The notes: a model not told the origin generated them from the sequence alone. A DNA stretch of 64,000 nucleotides from Anaerolineae bacterium (GCA_019637615.1 JAHBVJ010000001.1:1-64000), one strand, 5' to 3'. Positions 1-9,239 are shown, numbered from the stretch's first letter. Numbers and translations are program-made.

Positions 1-85
1 TCCTTGTACATCTTCCGCGCTCTTTCTGTTTACTATACCCGTGATCAACCCCCAATTCTAAACAGACCCACCTACAGAATAGCTG

Positions 86-91
86 TATAAT
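86..91 (+). promoter_or_regulatory. Putative -10 box upstream of the DUF6159-like gene
   Basis: TATAAT lies 55 bases before the start codon of the first gene and is the only good -10 match in the upstream stretch. No convincing -35 hexamer sits at 16-18 bases distance, so this is a weak call based on one hexamer. Confidence 0.35.
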
Positions 92-145
92 GCCATTAGA
101 AACTTATTCGTCGTAGCCTTCTCATGTGTGAAAGCAGGTTGAGCC

Positions 146-1000
146 ATGTTCGGATCGTTTTCCAATAGTTGGCGGTTGATCAAAGCGAGTGCCAACATTC
201 TCAATACCAACAAAAGCCTTCTGATTTATCCCTTTGTATCTGCTATCGCCAGCATCATCGTGATAATCAGTTTCTTCGTGCCGTTAGCGGTGAGTGGGCT
301 AATAGAAAAGCTAGATAAATCATCAGGGGCGCCGGTTATTGCCATCGGTGTTTCGTTCCTATTCTACGTCGTGCTCTATACGGTAATTTTCTTCTGCAAC
401 ACCGCGCTTGTAGGCTCGGCGCTCATGATGCTGCGCGGTGGTAATCCAACCGTCAGCGATGGTTTTAGCATCGCTAGAGAGCGGCTTAGTTCCATTGTTG
501 GTTATGCCATGATTGCGGCAACGGTAGGAATGGTATTGCGAGCAATCTCTGAACGAAGCGGTATCGTCGGCAGAATTATTTCAGGCATTTTGGGCTTCGC
601 GTGGACGGTAGCGACATTTCTCGTCGTGCCTATCCTCGTCATTGAGAAAGCTGACCCACTGGAAGCCATCAAACGAAGCGCTGCCTTACTCCGCCAGACA
701 TGGGGAGAGCAACTGGTTGGCTCGTTCAGCATGGGATCGATATTTGGCTTGCTCATGGTTGGTATTATCATTCTTGGCGGGATGCTGGTGGGCGGTCTTG
801 CTACGGCCTTAAACTCAGTAGCAGTTGGAGTCCTAGGAGTCTTGGCGATTGTGCTCGCTATCGTGCTAATCGGGTTATACAGTTCAGCGTTGCAGGGCAT
901 CTATACTGCTGCATTATATGAATACGCGGCACAGGGCAAGGTGAGCGATACGTTCGACGCCGATCTTATTACTAACGCGTTCAAGCGCAAAAACGGGTGA
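146..1000 (+). CDS. DUF6159-like multi-pass membrane protein
   Basis: This 284-residue protein is almost entirely hydrophobic, with about six membrane segments: two near residues 25-50 and 70-100, and the rest in 120-270. The N-terminal pattern (GSFSNSW.L...S..IL..NKSLL.YP) matches the DUF6159 family of bacterial integral membrane proteins of unknown function as I remember it. The central stretch with DPLEAIKRSAALLRQTWGEQ is the amphipathic segment typical of such proteins. It stands alone, pointing toward the FecR gene on the other strand and separated from it by a hairpin. No function can be assigned beyond membrane residence. Confidence 0.8.
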   Translation: MFGSFSNSWRLIKASANILNTNKSLLIYPFVSAIASIIVIISFFVPLAVSGLIEKLDKSSGAPVIAIGVSFLFYVVLYTVIFFCNTALVGSALMMLRGGNPTVSDGFSIARERLSSIVGYAMIAATVGMVLRAISERSGIVGRIISGILGFAWTVATFLVVPILVIEKADPLEAIKRSAALLRQTWGEQLVGSFSMGSIFGLLMVGIIILGGMLVGGLATALNSVAVGVLGVLAIVLAIVLIGLYSSALQGIYTAALYEYAAQGKVSDTFDADLITNAFKRKNG

Positions 1001-1064
1001 GTGGGAAGGTTTAGACGTGTGCCAGCGTTTGATTATCTACATCGACGCGCCTAACAGACTCACA

Positions 1065-1097
1065 AGAAAAATCCCCTTCTCTATGAGAAGGGGATTT
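1065..1097 (-). terminator. Intrinsic terminator of the FecR-domain gene
   Basis: A perfect 13-bp stem (1069-1081 with 1085-1097) closes a three-base TAT loop. On the minus strand the stem is followed by TTTTTCTT, which suits the convergent FecR gene ending at 1134. On the plus strand only the T's of the stem itself follow, so termination of the upstream gene is possible but less certain. Confidence 0.75.
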
Positions 1098-1133
1098 GAA
1101 ACAACAAGAGCGAATAGAAAACTTGGCGATGGG

Positions 1134-2315
1134 TTAACGACCAACGCCAGACGCAACTGGTGTCCGCGTACGGATAGGTATCACAGGAACCTGACTGTTC
1201 AAATCATTCTGCTGTGCAGCTTGCAACGCAACATTGGGCTGAGGGATGCAGTCGGCTGTACAGGTAATCACTGATTCGCCTTTGACAAATTCTTCGCAAT
1301 ACCCGTTACCGCAGGTAGACAGATCCGCGAAATCATCCGGGCAATTTTCAAAAGTTTCACCTGCGTCTTGTGTCAAGTTGCCGCATGTGGCAGCCGCGAT
1401 TGGCGCAGTGAGCGTGGCTTTATAGGTATTCAGCCAGAAATCAAGCAGCCGACTCAGCGTAGTGCGCAGGTTCAAGCCACTGCGTGATAGACCAGCTAAA
1501 CGCTCTCCGCCGATGAGATTAGTAAGCTTGGAGGCATCGATAGCGGCGTTGATCTCATCATTTGTCGAAGTAGCAGGTATCCCAAGCAAGTCCGTCAAGA
1601 ACGCGTGCGTTTCTGGCACATCGTACATGATCAGCATGTCTTTCAGGAAGCCGCGCAAGCCCGTGATGCTGTTAAAGCTCGATGTTGCGTTCGCCCGCAA
1701 GGTATCGCGATTGACCCCGACATTTGCCAATTGATCCGCGTTGATATGTCCGTAGGCGAGGCTTAACGGAGCGACAATGTATCGCTTCAGATCAGCAGAA
1801 GTCACATCAACCGTGCTTTCGCGTCCGATGATGCCACCACCGATACCGGGCGCGACCTGTGTGATGAACTGCGTGCCACGCACCGTTATACCAGCGGGTG
1901 GAAGGAATATCTGGACGCGATCACGTGATCCCTTTTTCGGCACATTGGAAAAGATCGTGCCGGCGAGCTGATAAACGACAAGCTGCTGACCACCATTCGC
2001 GGCAGTTCCAAGGCTGGTTAACTGGATAAGTACGGATGGATAAATAGTCAGCTCAATTCCGTTTGGAGTGGTCAACACAGCGAGACCATTACTACCAGTC
2101 CGGATTTGATCTCCGGCAACTATGGATTGAACCTGCGTAACAGTCGTCCATTGTGTGTTACCACGTGTGCGAAACTGGACTAGACCAGCGGTAGGGCTGA
2201 GTGAAGCGGAAATGCTTTGTGCCGAGATGCTGTCTAGGTTGAACAAACCTGATGCCAGCAGTAGCAACACGACCATCCCGACAACCGCGAAATTGAATAG
2301 CGTTTTTAGTTTCAT
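1134..2315 (-). CDS. Secreted FecR-domain protein with Cys-rich C-terminus
   Basis: The start is set by GAGGTGG a few bases upstream of the ATG. Residues 1-30 form a signal peptide or membrane anchor ending near SISAQS. Residues about 40-160 are a FecR domain, with the characteristic GDQIRTGSNGLAVL block and the later ITVRGTQF block. Here the domain has no sigma/anti-sigma partner nearby, so it is more likely an extracytoplasmic structural domain than an iron-uptake sensor. The middle (170-310) is helical and unrecognised. Residues 315-365 hold seven cysteines (CGN, NCPDD, TCGNGYCEE, ITCTADC), which suggests a small disulfide-stabilised or metal-binding module, consistent with export. The C-terminus is low complexity. 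Confidence 0.75.
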   Translation of the reverse strand: MKLKTLFNFAVVGMVVLLLLASGLFNLDSISAQSISASLSPTAGLVQFRTRGNTQWTTVTQVQSIVAGDQIRTGSNGLAVLTTPNGIELTIYPSVLIQLTSLGTAANGGQQLVVYQLAGTIFSNVPKKGSRDRVQIFLPPAGITVRGTQFITQVAPGIGGGIIGRESTVDVTSADLKRYIVAPLSLAYGHINADQLANVGVNRDTLRANATSSFNSITGLRGFLKDMLIMYDVPETHAFLTDLLGIPATSTNDEINAAIDASKLTNLIGGERLAGLSRSGLNLRTTLSRLLDFWLNTYKATLTAPIAAATCGNLTQDAGETFENCPDDFADLSTCGNGYCEEFVKGESVITCTADCIPQPNVALQAAQQNDLNSQVPVIPIRTRTPVASGVGR

Positions 2316-2560
2316 CTGTCAATCCACCTCGTCAATGTTGACCATGGCACCCGGCAAGCTGGCGAATATCATCAGCATTATACCCAACAATATCCTAACA
2401 AGTGTCTAAAATTGTTGTGCTTATACCCTTGCACCGTACACACTTACAAGGATAAATAAATTTATACGCTTATTATAACGTGCATTTCCTGTTAGAATAG
2501 TGCAATTGCATAATGGATACATCTTATACTAAGTAATATCGACTTGCAAAGCACCATTTT

Positions 2561-3367
2561 ATGGCAATTTTGATTGATTATCATATCCATACCGATAACA
2601 GTTTTGATAGCAAAGCATCTATGCGCAGCATGTGCCAGCGGGCAATCGAGCTAGGCATCACTGAGCTGGCCTTCACTGACCATTTCAACAACCACATTCT
2701 GGATATCGATCTGGGTTATTACAATCCTGATCGTTTTTTTGAAGATGTTCGGATTTGCCGCCAAGACTTTCCAACTTTGACCATTTTAGCGGGCATTGAA
2801 GTCGGGGAACCGCATCGATGGGCACGCAAAGTGCAGCCTGTCTTAGCTCGATACCCCTATGATGTTGTCCTTGGCAGTTTGCATTGGGTGGGACGTGAGA
2901 ATGTGTTCCAACCCGTGTACTTCCGCACCCGATACCCGCACCAAGCGTATCTTGAGTACTTTGAAGAACTGCTTAACATGGTACAAACCGGGGATTTTGA
3001 CATTCTTGCACATGTCGATTTGCCCAAACGTCTTGGCTATGAAATTTACAAACGCTTCGATATTGCGGAATTTGAACCCCAGATACGCGCTATCTGGCAA
3101 GTTTGCATTGACCGGGGCATCACGCCAGAAATCAATACCAAAGCGTTACGCATGGGCGTTCAAGAATTACACCCCACTCCTATAGCGCTCGAATGGTATG
3201 TCGAGATGGGAGGACGCCAGTTGACGATTGGCAGTGATGCCCATCACACCGCCAGTTTGGCGAGCGGGATCGCTGAGGCGGTGGCGTGTGCCACTAACGC
3301 TGGCTTGACACATTTTTGCCGCTACCAGCAGCGCCAGATCGTAGAATGGTTGCCATTGAAGAACTAG
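2561..3367 (+). CDS. PHP-domain phosphoesterase, histidinol-phosphatase (HisJ) type
   Basis: The 268-residue protein shows the ordered metal-binding motifs of the PHP superfamily: DYHIHTD at residues 6-12, FTDHFNNH near 47, GIEVG near 86, LGSLHW near 106, DILAHVDL near 147, EINTKALR near 191 and GSDAHH near 223. This set is what HisJ-type histidinol-phosphate phosphatases carry, and the length fits. It stands alone with no other histidine genes around, so hydrolysis of histidinol phosphate is a family-based guess. A different small phosphoester is equally possible. Confidence 0.8.
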   Translation: MAILIDYHIHTDNSFDSKASMRSMCQRAIELGITELAFTDHFNNHILDIDLGYYNPDRFFEDVRICRQDFPTLTILAGIEVGEPHRWARKVQPVLARYPYDVVLGSLHWVGRENVFQPVYFRTRYPHQAYLEYFEELLNMVQTGDFDILAHVDLPKRLGYEIYKRFDIAEFEPQIRAIWQVCIDRGITPEINTKALRMGVQELHPTPIALEWYVEMGGRQLTIGSDAHHTASLASGIAEAVACATNAGLTHFCRYQQRQIVEWLPLKN

Positions 3368-3478
3368 CCCTCCTTGAGATGCATAGGAAAGTGAGCAAAA
3401 ACTGAACACAATGTGAACTGGTTGAGGCAGAAGCCTCTATGCTAGAGTGTTAGCATCAAACAATCGGGGGATAAGATC

Positions 3479-4210
3479 ATGACTTCTGTCGTTCGTTCGC
3501 GGCGCTCCTTCCTCAAAAACAGCTTCATCGCTGCCGGGGTCTCATTGAGTGGGCTAACTTTCAGCTCGGCCTTTGGCCTAAAACCCGCACGCGCCGCCGA
3601 AGATGACATTCAGACCATCCTCGATGTGGCTGCAACCGCCGAAGCTTTCGCCTGTACCCACTATGCCCGTGCCATTTCCAGTGCATTGTTCAATGATGTC
3701 CAGACCTCCTACCTCAAAGCGGGACTCGACTCGGAATTTCAACACCTAGCATTCTTACAAGCCAACGGCGCGAAGTTGTTGGCAGAAAAATTCTATTTTC
3801 CCGTTGATACCTTCGCCAGCACCACCAACTTCAGCCAAGTGACCGCCATCGCAGAGACCGTCTTCGTTGCTGCCTATCTCGCAGCAACCAACCGTTTTGC
3901 TGAACTCGGGCAAGCGAGCTTGGCAACTACCGCCGCCCAAATTGCCGTCGTAGAAGGGCAACATCTCGCTGTAGTGCGTATCATCGGCGGAGAATTAGCC
4001 AATAACATCGCGTATGGCAAGACGTTATTCGGTCAGGTTTCGGAGGCTGTGTCCGTTGTCGCTCCCTTGCTAGATGGGCAGGAAGGTGTACTTGGCCCGA
4101 TGGAAAAATCTTCTGTGTCTTTCCCCGGATCCGCATCGATCCGCAACATTATCGGTGATTCACAACTGGATGCCGTAGAGCCATTTGTGAACCAAAACAA
4201 GAACACTTAA
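3479..4210 (+). CDS. Tat-exported ferritin-like domain protein
   Basis: The N-terminus carries a twin-arginine signal (RRSFLKNSF) followed by a hydrophobic stretch and an AxA-type site near residue 40. The mature part is an all-helical ferritin-like domain with candidate metal ligands in TAEAFACTHY, LDSEFQHLAFL and VVEGQHLAVVR. Such Tat-exported ferritin-like proteins are common in soil and sediment bacteria and their role is mostly unknown. The gene is followed after 18 bases by the ABM-domain gene, so the two are probably one operon. A folded metalloprotein fits Tat export. Confidence 0.8.
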   Translation: MTSVVRSRRSFLKNSFIAAGVSLSGLTFSSAFGLKPARAAEDDIQTILDVAATAEAFACTHYARAISSALFNDVQTSYLKAGLDSEFQHLAFLQANGAKLLAEKFYFPVDTFASTTNFSQVTAIAETVFVAAYLAATNRFAELGQASLATTAAQIAVVEGQHLAVVRIIGGELANNIAYGKTLFGQVSEAVSVVAPLLDGQEGVLGPMEKSSVSFPGSASIRNIIGDSQLDAVEPFVNQNKNT

Positions 4211-4228
4211 ATCAGAAGGGAGCGCTAC

Positions 4229-4537
4229 ATGTTTGGCACAATCGCACGTATTCAGGTGAAACCCGGCACATTGCCACAGCTACAGGCCATTGGGGCCGAC
4301 CTTACCGATGACAGCCGCTTACGCCAGAATGGACATATCGCGACCTATATGTATCAACGCGGTGACGACCCTAACGAAATCTGGATGGTCGTGATGTTTG
4401 AGAGCAAAGAAGCCTACTATAAAAATGCAGAAAGCCCCGAACAAAACGAGCAGTTTATGAAAATGGCACAGTTCTTCGCCGCGCCGCCGGAATGGCATGA
4501 TGGCGAGGTTATCTGGATGAGCGACTCACGTTTGTAG
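4229..4537 (+). CDS. Antibiotic biosynthesis monooxygenase (ABM) domain protein
   Basis: This 102-residue protein is one alpha/beta ABM barrel: ARIQVKPG start, a central IWMVVMFESKEAYYKNAESPEQNEQ segment, and a WMSDSRL end. ABM domains range from small quinol monooxygenases to proteins with no known activity, and the sequence does not allow a choice. AAGGGAG nine bases before the ATG is a good ribosome site, and the gap of 18 bases to the ferritin-like gene suggests joint transcription. Confidence 0.75.
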   Translation: MFGTIARIQVKPGTLPQLQAIGADLTDDSRLRQNGHIATYMYQRGDDPNEIWMVVMFESKEAYYKNAESPEQNEQFMKMAQFFAAPPEWHDGEVIWMSDSRL

Positions 4538-4583
4538 TCGCTTTATATCTCACCTTACGCAGTGGCAAGCAGGCTGGCTGATT

Positions 4584-4734
4584 CCGATCATAAAACCGAT
4601 CACAAACGCTCATAAGCATGATCAGTTTGATCGTTTTTCTGCTCAGGGAATGATCGAAAAACCAGCGCAAAACCCACGTATGATCGGTTTTATGATCAGA
4701 AATTGAGCAGTCAAACCGATCATACAGGATCGAT
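4584..4734. repeat. Array of GATC-core repeats (AAACCGATCAT type), no gene
   Basis: The 386 bases between the ABM gene and the WYL regulator hold no plausible gene. Instead there are repeated AAACCGATCAT-like words in both orientations (about 4584, 4594, 4680 and 4713), plus looser ATGATCAG and AATGATCG copies. CTGCTCA words lie next to GATC cores at about 4639 and, inverted, 4704. A related array with a different core lies at 21181-21359 beside an HTH gene. Confidence 0.7.
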
Positions 4735-4923
4735 TACGAATTCAGCAGTTGGGTTAGGAGTGGTGTCTTGAACGCCATGCAGCAAATCAGACAACTTGTT
4801 CCGTTCAGTTCGGCAAGAAACTGCTATCATTAGCGCAGCGTCTAGCATCAATCATTCTAAACGAACATTTGAGTTGTGTCAAGGGCGTGTAAACCGCGCA
4901 AGGAAAAGTCGCGGTTGGGACGA

Positions 4924-5898
4924 CTAAGCTCCGCTCGCGCCATTGTAGGTGGCTGCTATACGGTGAGCTTCCGCCACCAAGGCTTGCCGAAGTTCCACAG
5001 GTTCGAGGACGGTCACAAGGCTACCCCATGACTGAATCCAAGGCTGCATCTCGCGCCAATCTTTGACCCATACTGAAAGCTGGCAGTCCCCATCGGGCAG
5101 ATCGACTACTTGTTGCGACAGATGCCAGTTATGCTCTTTGATGAGGGAGGTTGCTTCCCCGCGAAAATGCATGGTGACGCGCACTTTGCCGCCGCCGCCC
5201 ATAATGCCCCATGCCGTTGAAAAATATTCATTCGCGTTGAATTCTTCGGGAATGGTATAACGGTCATCCAATAATTGCGCACGGCTGATGCGTTGAAATT
5301 TGAAGGTGCGAGTCTGCTTGCTCTGCCCATCATAGCCGATGGTGTATAGCCCACCTTGGGGCGTCGGTTCGATGAAGTAAGGCGAGAACTCGCGGGGTTT
5401 GGATTCACCGCTGCTGCTGCGGGAGGAATACCAGATTTGTACTTTACGGCCTTCTGCCCATGCCGTCGTCACCGTTTCCAGCACCGCTACGAAATTGCTA
5501 TCCACCGGGTAATGGCTGACGGATTGCGCCGTCAGGGCGATGTGGGAAGCCAAGGGTGCGGGGAAGGCCATACTAAGCTTGGTTAGCGCTGAAACGATAT
5601 GTGGATTCTGATGATCGGCGTGGCGAGAGAGCAAACGAGCCGCAATGAACAAGGAGATCGCTTCGTTGAAATTGAGGCGAACGGTGGCAAGATATTGGTC
5701 GCGTATGATGCCAAACTTGCCATCTTCTTGCCACAGCGGAACGCCGATGGTACTGAGCATATCGAGATCGCGGTAGATAGTGCGTCGATCCACGCCGACG
5801 GTTTCGGCAATCTCGATGACGGTCATGCCGTGTTGGCTGCGGAACAGCATACGCTCGATTTCGGCAAGACGTTCGGTTCGATTGCTTAGTCGGCTCAT
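4924..5898 (-). CDS. HTH-WYL transcriptional regulator (YafY/DeoR-like)
   Basis: Residues 1-60 form a winged helix-turn-helix (RLAEIERMLF...MTVIEIAETVGVDRRTIYRDL), and the middle and C-terminal parts form a WYL effector domain with SPYFIEPTPQGGLYTIGYD and FKFQRIS, ending in a WCX-like tail. The start is placed at 5898 because GGGGAGAGC precedes that ATG. The upstream in-frame ATG at 5940 falls inside the terminator hairpin of the preceding gene. WYL regulators sense small ligands or nucleotides and often control stress or defence genes. No obvious target gene is adjacent. Confidence 0.85.
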   Translation of the reverse strand: MSRLSNRTERLAEIERMLFRSQHGMTVIEIAETVGVDRRTIYRDLDMLSTIGVPLWQEDGKFGIIRDQYLATVRLNFNEAISLFIAARLLSRHADHQNPHIVSALTKLSMAFPAPLASHIALTAQSVSHYPVDSNFVAVLETVTTAWAEGRKVQIWYSSRSSSGESKPREFSPYFIEPTPQGGLYTIGYDGQSKQTRTFKFQRISRAQLLDDRYTIPEEFNANEYFSTAWGIMGGGGKVRVTMHFRGEATSLIKEHNWHLSQQVVDLPDGDCQLSVWVKDWREMQPWIQSWGSLVTVLEPVELRQALVAEAHRIAATYNGASGA

Positions 5899-5925
5899 GC
5901 TCTCCCCAATCCCTATGGCGACATG

Positions 5926-5951
5926 AAAAAGGCGAGCCAATTAGCCCGCCT
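5926..5951 (-). terminator. Intrinsic terminator of the VanW-family gene
   Basis: On the minus strand AGGCGGGC pairs with GCTCGCCT (5930-5937 with 5944-5951, one G-U pair, six-base loop), followed by five T's. It lies 26 bases after the VanW gene ends and just before the WYL regulator, which separates the two units. Confidence 0.75.
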
Positions 5952-5976
5952 AGTGATATTCCTTGAGCAGTAACAC

Positions 5977-7887
5977 TTACCTCGGCGCGTAGCCGGGGGC
6001 GACTAAGAACTGCGATGACCACGGCAAATAGTGGCTGTAGAATTCCTCGCGGCTGACGATGGCGGTACCGTTCTGGGTGATGCTGCGATAGACACGCACA
6101 TCAACACCATCTACCGCATAGTCCACCTGACGGGTTTCGCCGGGGCGGACATCTTTGCTCTCGCTGTATTTGGGCGGGCCGTGTGCCACGACGTTGCTGA
6201 GGGTGGGGCCGTCCTTGCTGACGACGCGTCCCATGCCTGTGCTGTAGAATTTGAAGGTGAGCGATTGCTTATCGGGCGAATAGTAGCTTTCCATCAGCAG
6301 ATAATAGGGCGTGTCGTTGACAAACTTGAGATCGATGATGGGTGAATAAACTGTCGCATCCATCCCGACACCGCTGGTGTACTTCTGTCCATTGGCGATG
6401 GCGGTACCCGACTCGTAGTACCCGACGCGGTAGCCGTGCGCATAACGCTCTTTGATCGGCAAGCCCGCGTAGAACGCCGCTTGAAAGACCGTCGAGGAGA
6501 CCTGACAAACGCCACCACCGACGCCTGCAATGGTGCGATCCCCAAAGATCACCAAGCCTGTTTCGTAGCCTGATTCAGGGCTGACATCACCGAGATACTT
6601 GTTGAACGAGAATTCCTCACCCGGTTCGATGACGAGGCCGTGGAAGCGTGAGGCGGCAACCTGAATATTGGTACGGCGCTCAAGCGTCGAACCGTAGAAA
6701 AAGGTCGTAGCAGAGACGATTTGCTCGGTGATGCCTAGCTGTGCTGCCGTCGCCTTGCTACTGACGGTGGGGATAGCCTGATTGAATACAAGCGGCGTGC
6801 GTCGATCGGTTGGGCGCAACATAACCTGCTCAAACTGACTAACGGTCGAATCCACGTTGAGGATGCGACCATCGACACTCTCCTGAATCAAGTCAAGTTG
6901 TCCGGTCGCGTCGTTGAATAAGAAACGCGCATTGACAGGTTGGACTTCGAGCGGTTGCGCCAAGCCCTGCAAGAAATTCTTTAGCGGCTCGGTATTGGTA
7001 TGCAGCTCATACTTCGCTGTCCCATCACCGTTATCAGTGCGAACGATGGTGAACATGCCCGCGATGAATTCGGGGCTGGCTTCCCACGGGCCGGGATCAC
7101 CCGCTTGAGGGTTATCAACGTAAATCTGAACGGGGCCGGTCAAGGCTTGACGCAGTTGATTACCGACGGTTTCAGCCTCGGCAATGGCGGGCTGCGTTTC
7201 CTTGATGATCAGGGGGACTTCCGCGCCAGTGGTGAGATTCAGCACGACTTGACGCACCGTGCCAACAGTCGCGGCAATGTCGAGTTCACGCCCGATCTGG
7301 CTGCCGGTCGTGACGACCTGTGTGCCATTCAACAAAATGGTGGCATCTTTAACAGGTTGGTTCACTTCAGCAGCGATTTGCTGCAAGATCGCGTTGGCTT
7401 TGGATTGATCGAAGACGATGGTAGGCTGGATCGACTCACCATTCATCCACGCGTTGCTTTGATCACTCAAATTGGCAAACAAGCCGCCGCTGCGACCCAT
7501 TTTGAAAGCCGTCTCTACCGTTTGTTGAGGATCGAAACTGACGCCTAGCTCGGCTGCCGTCTTTTGCCAGACTTTATCGCCATCACGGAAGGTGAAGACG
7601 GCATCTGTGCCATAGGTATAGCGCGACGAGAGCGCGGCAAGCGCTTGATCTTTGGTCATGCCCGATAGATCGACACCGTAGGCCGAGACGCCGGGATAGA
7701 TCAGCTTGTCATATTGCAACTGATGCATCGCTAGAAATATCGCGATGATGAACAAGAACATGATGATCGCGGTTGCGCCTAATAATGGCAGACGAATCAA
7801 CCACGGCAGCAGTGGTGATGCTGATGGCTGACGGCGTGGCGCACGTTGAATATCAAATTTCTGGTTGGTAGGAACCTTGGTAGCCAT
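5977..7887 (-). CDS. VanW family protein with YoaR-like peptidoglycan-binding repeats
   Basis: With the ATG at 7887 (GAGAG upstream) the protein has 636 residues: a short basic cytoplasmic tail, one membrane helix near 35-58, two tandem YoaR-like domains (GVDLSGMTKDQALAAL... and a second copy around 240-350), and then the VanW domain with FSFNKYLGD, GGGVCQVSSTVFQAA and a final G5-like segment (RPGETRQVDYAVDG). VanW proteins occur in glycopeptide-resistance clusters but are widespread as wall-associated proteins of unknown chemistry. The layout predicts a membrane-tethered protein facing the wall. The longer in-frame extension to 8049 overlaps the divergent promoter and has no ribosome site. 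Confidence 0.85.
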   Translation of the reverse strand: MATKVPTNQKFDIQRAPRRQPSASPLLPWLIRLPLLGATAIIMFLFIIAIFLAMHQLQYDKLIYPGVSAYGVDLSGMTKDQALAALSSRYTYGTDAVFTFRDGDKVWQKTAAELGVSFDPQQTVETAFKMGRSGGLFANLSDQSNAWMNGESIQPTIVFDQSKANAILQQIAAEVNQPVKDATILLNGTQVVTTGSQIGRELDIAATVGTVRQVVLNLTTGAEVPLIIKETQPAIAEAETVGNQLRQALTGPVQIYVDNPQAGDPGPWEASPEFIAGMFTIVRTDNGDGTAKYELHTNTEPLKNFLQGLAQPLEVQPVNARFLFNDATGQLDLIQESVDGRILNVDSTVSQFEQVMLRPTDRRTPLVFNQAIPTVSSKATAAQLGITEQIVSATTFFYGSTLERRTNIQVAASRFHGLVIEPGEEFSFNKYLGDVSPESGYETGLVIFGDRTIAGVGGGVCQVSSTVFQAAFYAGLPIKERYAHGYRVGYYESGTAIANGQKYTSGVGMDATVYSPIIDLKFVNDTPYYLLMESYYSPDKQSLTFKFYSTGMGRVVSKDGPTLSNVVAHGPPKYSESKDVRPGETRQVDYAVDGVDVRVYRSITQNGTAIVSREEFYSHYLPWSSQFLVAPGYAPR

Positions 7888-8068
7888 ACGACTCTCGCCC
7901 ACAACACTAACTTCGTTTGAAGACCCCAGCCGCAATATTAGCACCGTTCGCAGCAGCTTGCACCTGATCGGCGGATTAACGGTTGATGACTCGCTGACGG
8001 TTGATGCACGGTTAGACACTGCAAGGTGATTGATCGTAAAACTCACCACACAGGGGTTCGCATCTATG

Positions 8069-8076
8069 GCTATAAT
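8069..8076 (+). promoter_or_regulatory. Extended -10 (GCTATAAT) of the TPR membrane gene
   Basis: GCTATAAT lies 27 bases before the preferred ATG at 8104. The same GCTATAnT word occurs close upstream of four other plus-strand genes in the window. No clear -35 is present. Confidence 0.45.
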
Positions 8077-8103
8077 GAAAGCGACCGTGCGAAAGGGGCT
8101 GAC

Positions 8104-8592
8104 ATGGATTTTCGCTTACAAGTGCTGCTGCTGGCGAATGGAGCCGCTGCGCTGATCGGTGGGGCACTGCTCACACCGCTCGTGTTTTGGGCTAAGGGTC
8201 GGAAACCGTCGAGCGGATTCTTCGCGGGCGTGCTGGTGGGCGCGATAGGCAACTTGCTGCTGCTAATCCCGTTGTGGCTGTTGGTCAAACCGCGCAAAGA
8301 AGGGCCGAATCAGTTAGATGTCAACACCGCATACAACATGGGGGTGGCGGCAGTGCTCGGCAATCGGCTGGAAGAAGGCCGCTACTATTTCGTGCAGGCG
8401 ACTCAGCTCGATCCGCGTCATATCGGGGCGTGGCTATACCTTGCCAACATCGCGACCACGCCGCTGGAAGCATGGAGCTACGTCCAGCAAGCCCGCGCCA
8501 TTGAGCCATCTGATCCGCTGGTGCAGGAATCCGTCGGGATCGTGTGGCCTCAGGTGCGGCATTTGTACGGTGAGCAGGAACCAACATCATAG
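8104..8592 (+). CDS. Small membrane protein with TPR-like C-terminal domain
   Basis: Starting at 8104, after AAGGGGCTGAC, the protein has 162 residues. Two hydrophobic helices (about 5-25 and 38-58) are followed by a soluble helical part (NTAYNMGVAAVLGNRLEEGRYYFVQATQLDPRHIGAWLYLANIA) that reads as two TPR-like hairpins. It is divergent from the VanW gene with about 215 bases between starts. It probably serves as a membrane-anchored protein-interaction adaptor. The family is not recognised. Confidence 0.65.
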   Translation: MDFRLQVLLLANGAAALIGGALLTPLVFWAKGRKPSSGFFAGVLVGAIGNLLLLIPLWLLVKPRKEGPNQLDVNTAYNMGVAAVLGNRLEEGRYYFVQATQLDPRHIGAWLYLANIATTPLEAWSYVQQARAIEPSDPLVQESVGIVWPQVRHLYGEQEPTS

Positions 8593-8600
8593 ACGAGCAG

Positions 8601-9119
8601 CTAATCATAATTCCATTGGCTGCTCAACGGCGACCCGCACACCGCGCACTCAAACCAGCTATCTTTGATGATGTTAGTGCAGCCACACACCTCGCAGCGA
8701 CGAAATAGAAACTCTGTGGTAAAACCGTTAGAATGCGGTATGCCAAGACGATCCAAAGTGTCTGCCACTGCACACCATGATTCAGGTTCAGGGCAGTAGC
8801 CAGTCGATTGGTTCGTTATTTCCACGACTGATAAGGGACTTGCTACCAGATCGAACGTGATCTCACCCGCACTCAATACCTTTTGTCCTATCGCACAAAC
8901 GACATGTTCGGAACGGCGATCCGCGATCCATAGCTGCTGATCGGTATTGATGATAAAAGTCGCTGTGATTGTGTGGTCGCCCTCTATTTGTTGCTGTGTT
9001 TGGCGCACCCATTGCAAGATATCATCAGCGTGTGCGATTAGGCAACGGCGTGAGGTTTCGAACAGGAGTTGGCTAATCTTCTGCGAACCAACGTATGTAT
9101 ATTCCCGATGTGTGTTCAT
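8601..9119 (-). CDS. Conserved protein of unknown function with C-terminal zinc ribbon
   Basis: The 172-residue protein begins REYTYVG and contains the blocks ATFIINTDQQLWIADRRSEHV, VVEITNQSTGYCPEPESW and LDRLGIPH. It ends in a zinc-ribbon-like pair CEVCGC...FECAVCGSPLS (four Cys in two knuckles). I recognise the pattern from hypothetical proteins seen in several phyla, but I know no function for them. The gene ends 9 bases past the stop of the convergent TPR gene. A nucleic-acid or protein-binding role would fit the ribbon. Confidence 0.7.
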   Translation of the reverse strand: MNTHREYTYVGSQKISQLLFETSRRCLIAHADDILQWVRQTQQQIEGDHTITATFIINTDQQLWIADRRSEHVVCAIGQKVLSAGEITFDLVASPLSVVEITNQSTGYCPEPESWCAVADTLDRLGIPHSNGFTTEFLFRRCEVCGCTNIIKDSWFECAVCGSPLSSQWNYD

Positions 9120-9239
9120 CTCGCTAAAGCCTATGATCTATCGACGGTATTTCGGACGCACAAAAATAAAGTGCTGATTGGATATACTGATCAAGCAAGC
9201 CTGTAAATCAAATATCATCTCGAAAATAACTGTATTCGG

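Noticed and set aside
4540..4920. GATC-rich array considered as a CRISPR or origin region
   Set aside because: Units are about 11 bases, irregularly spaced and in both orientations, which does not fit CRISPR. No DnaA-box series (TTATCCACA) or dnaA gene is present.
5899..5940. Upstream ATG at 5940 as the WYL regulator start
   Set aside because: It lies within the intrinsic terminator of the VanW gene, and the ATG at 5898 has a much better ribosome site.
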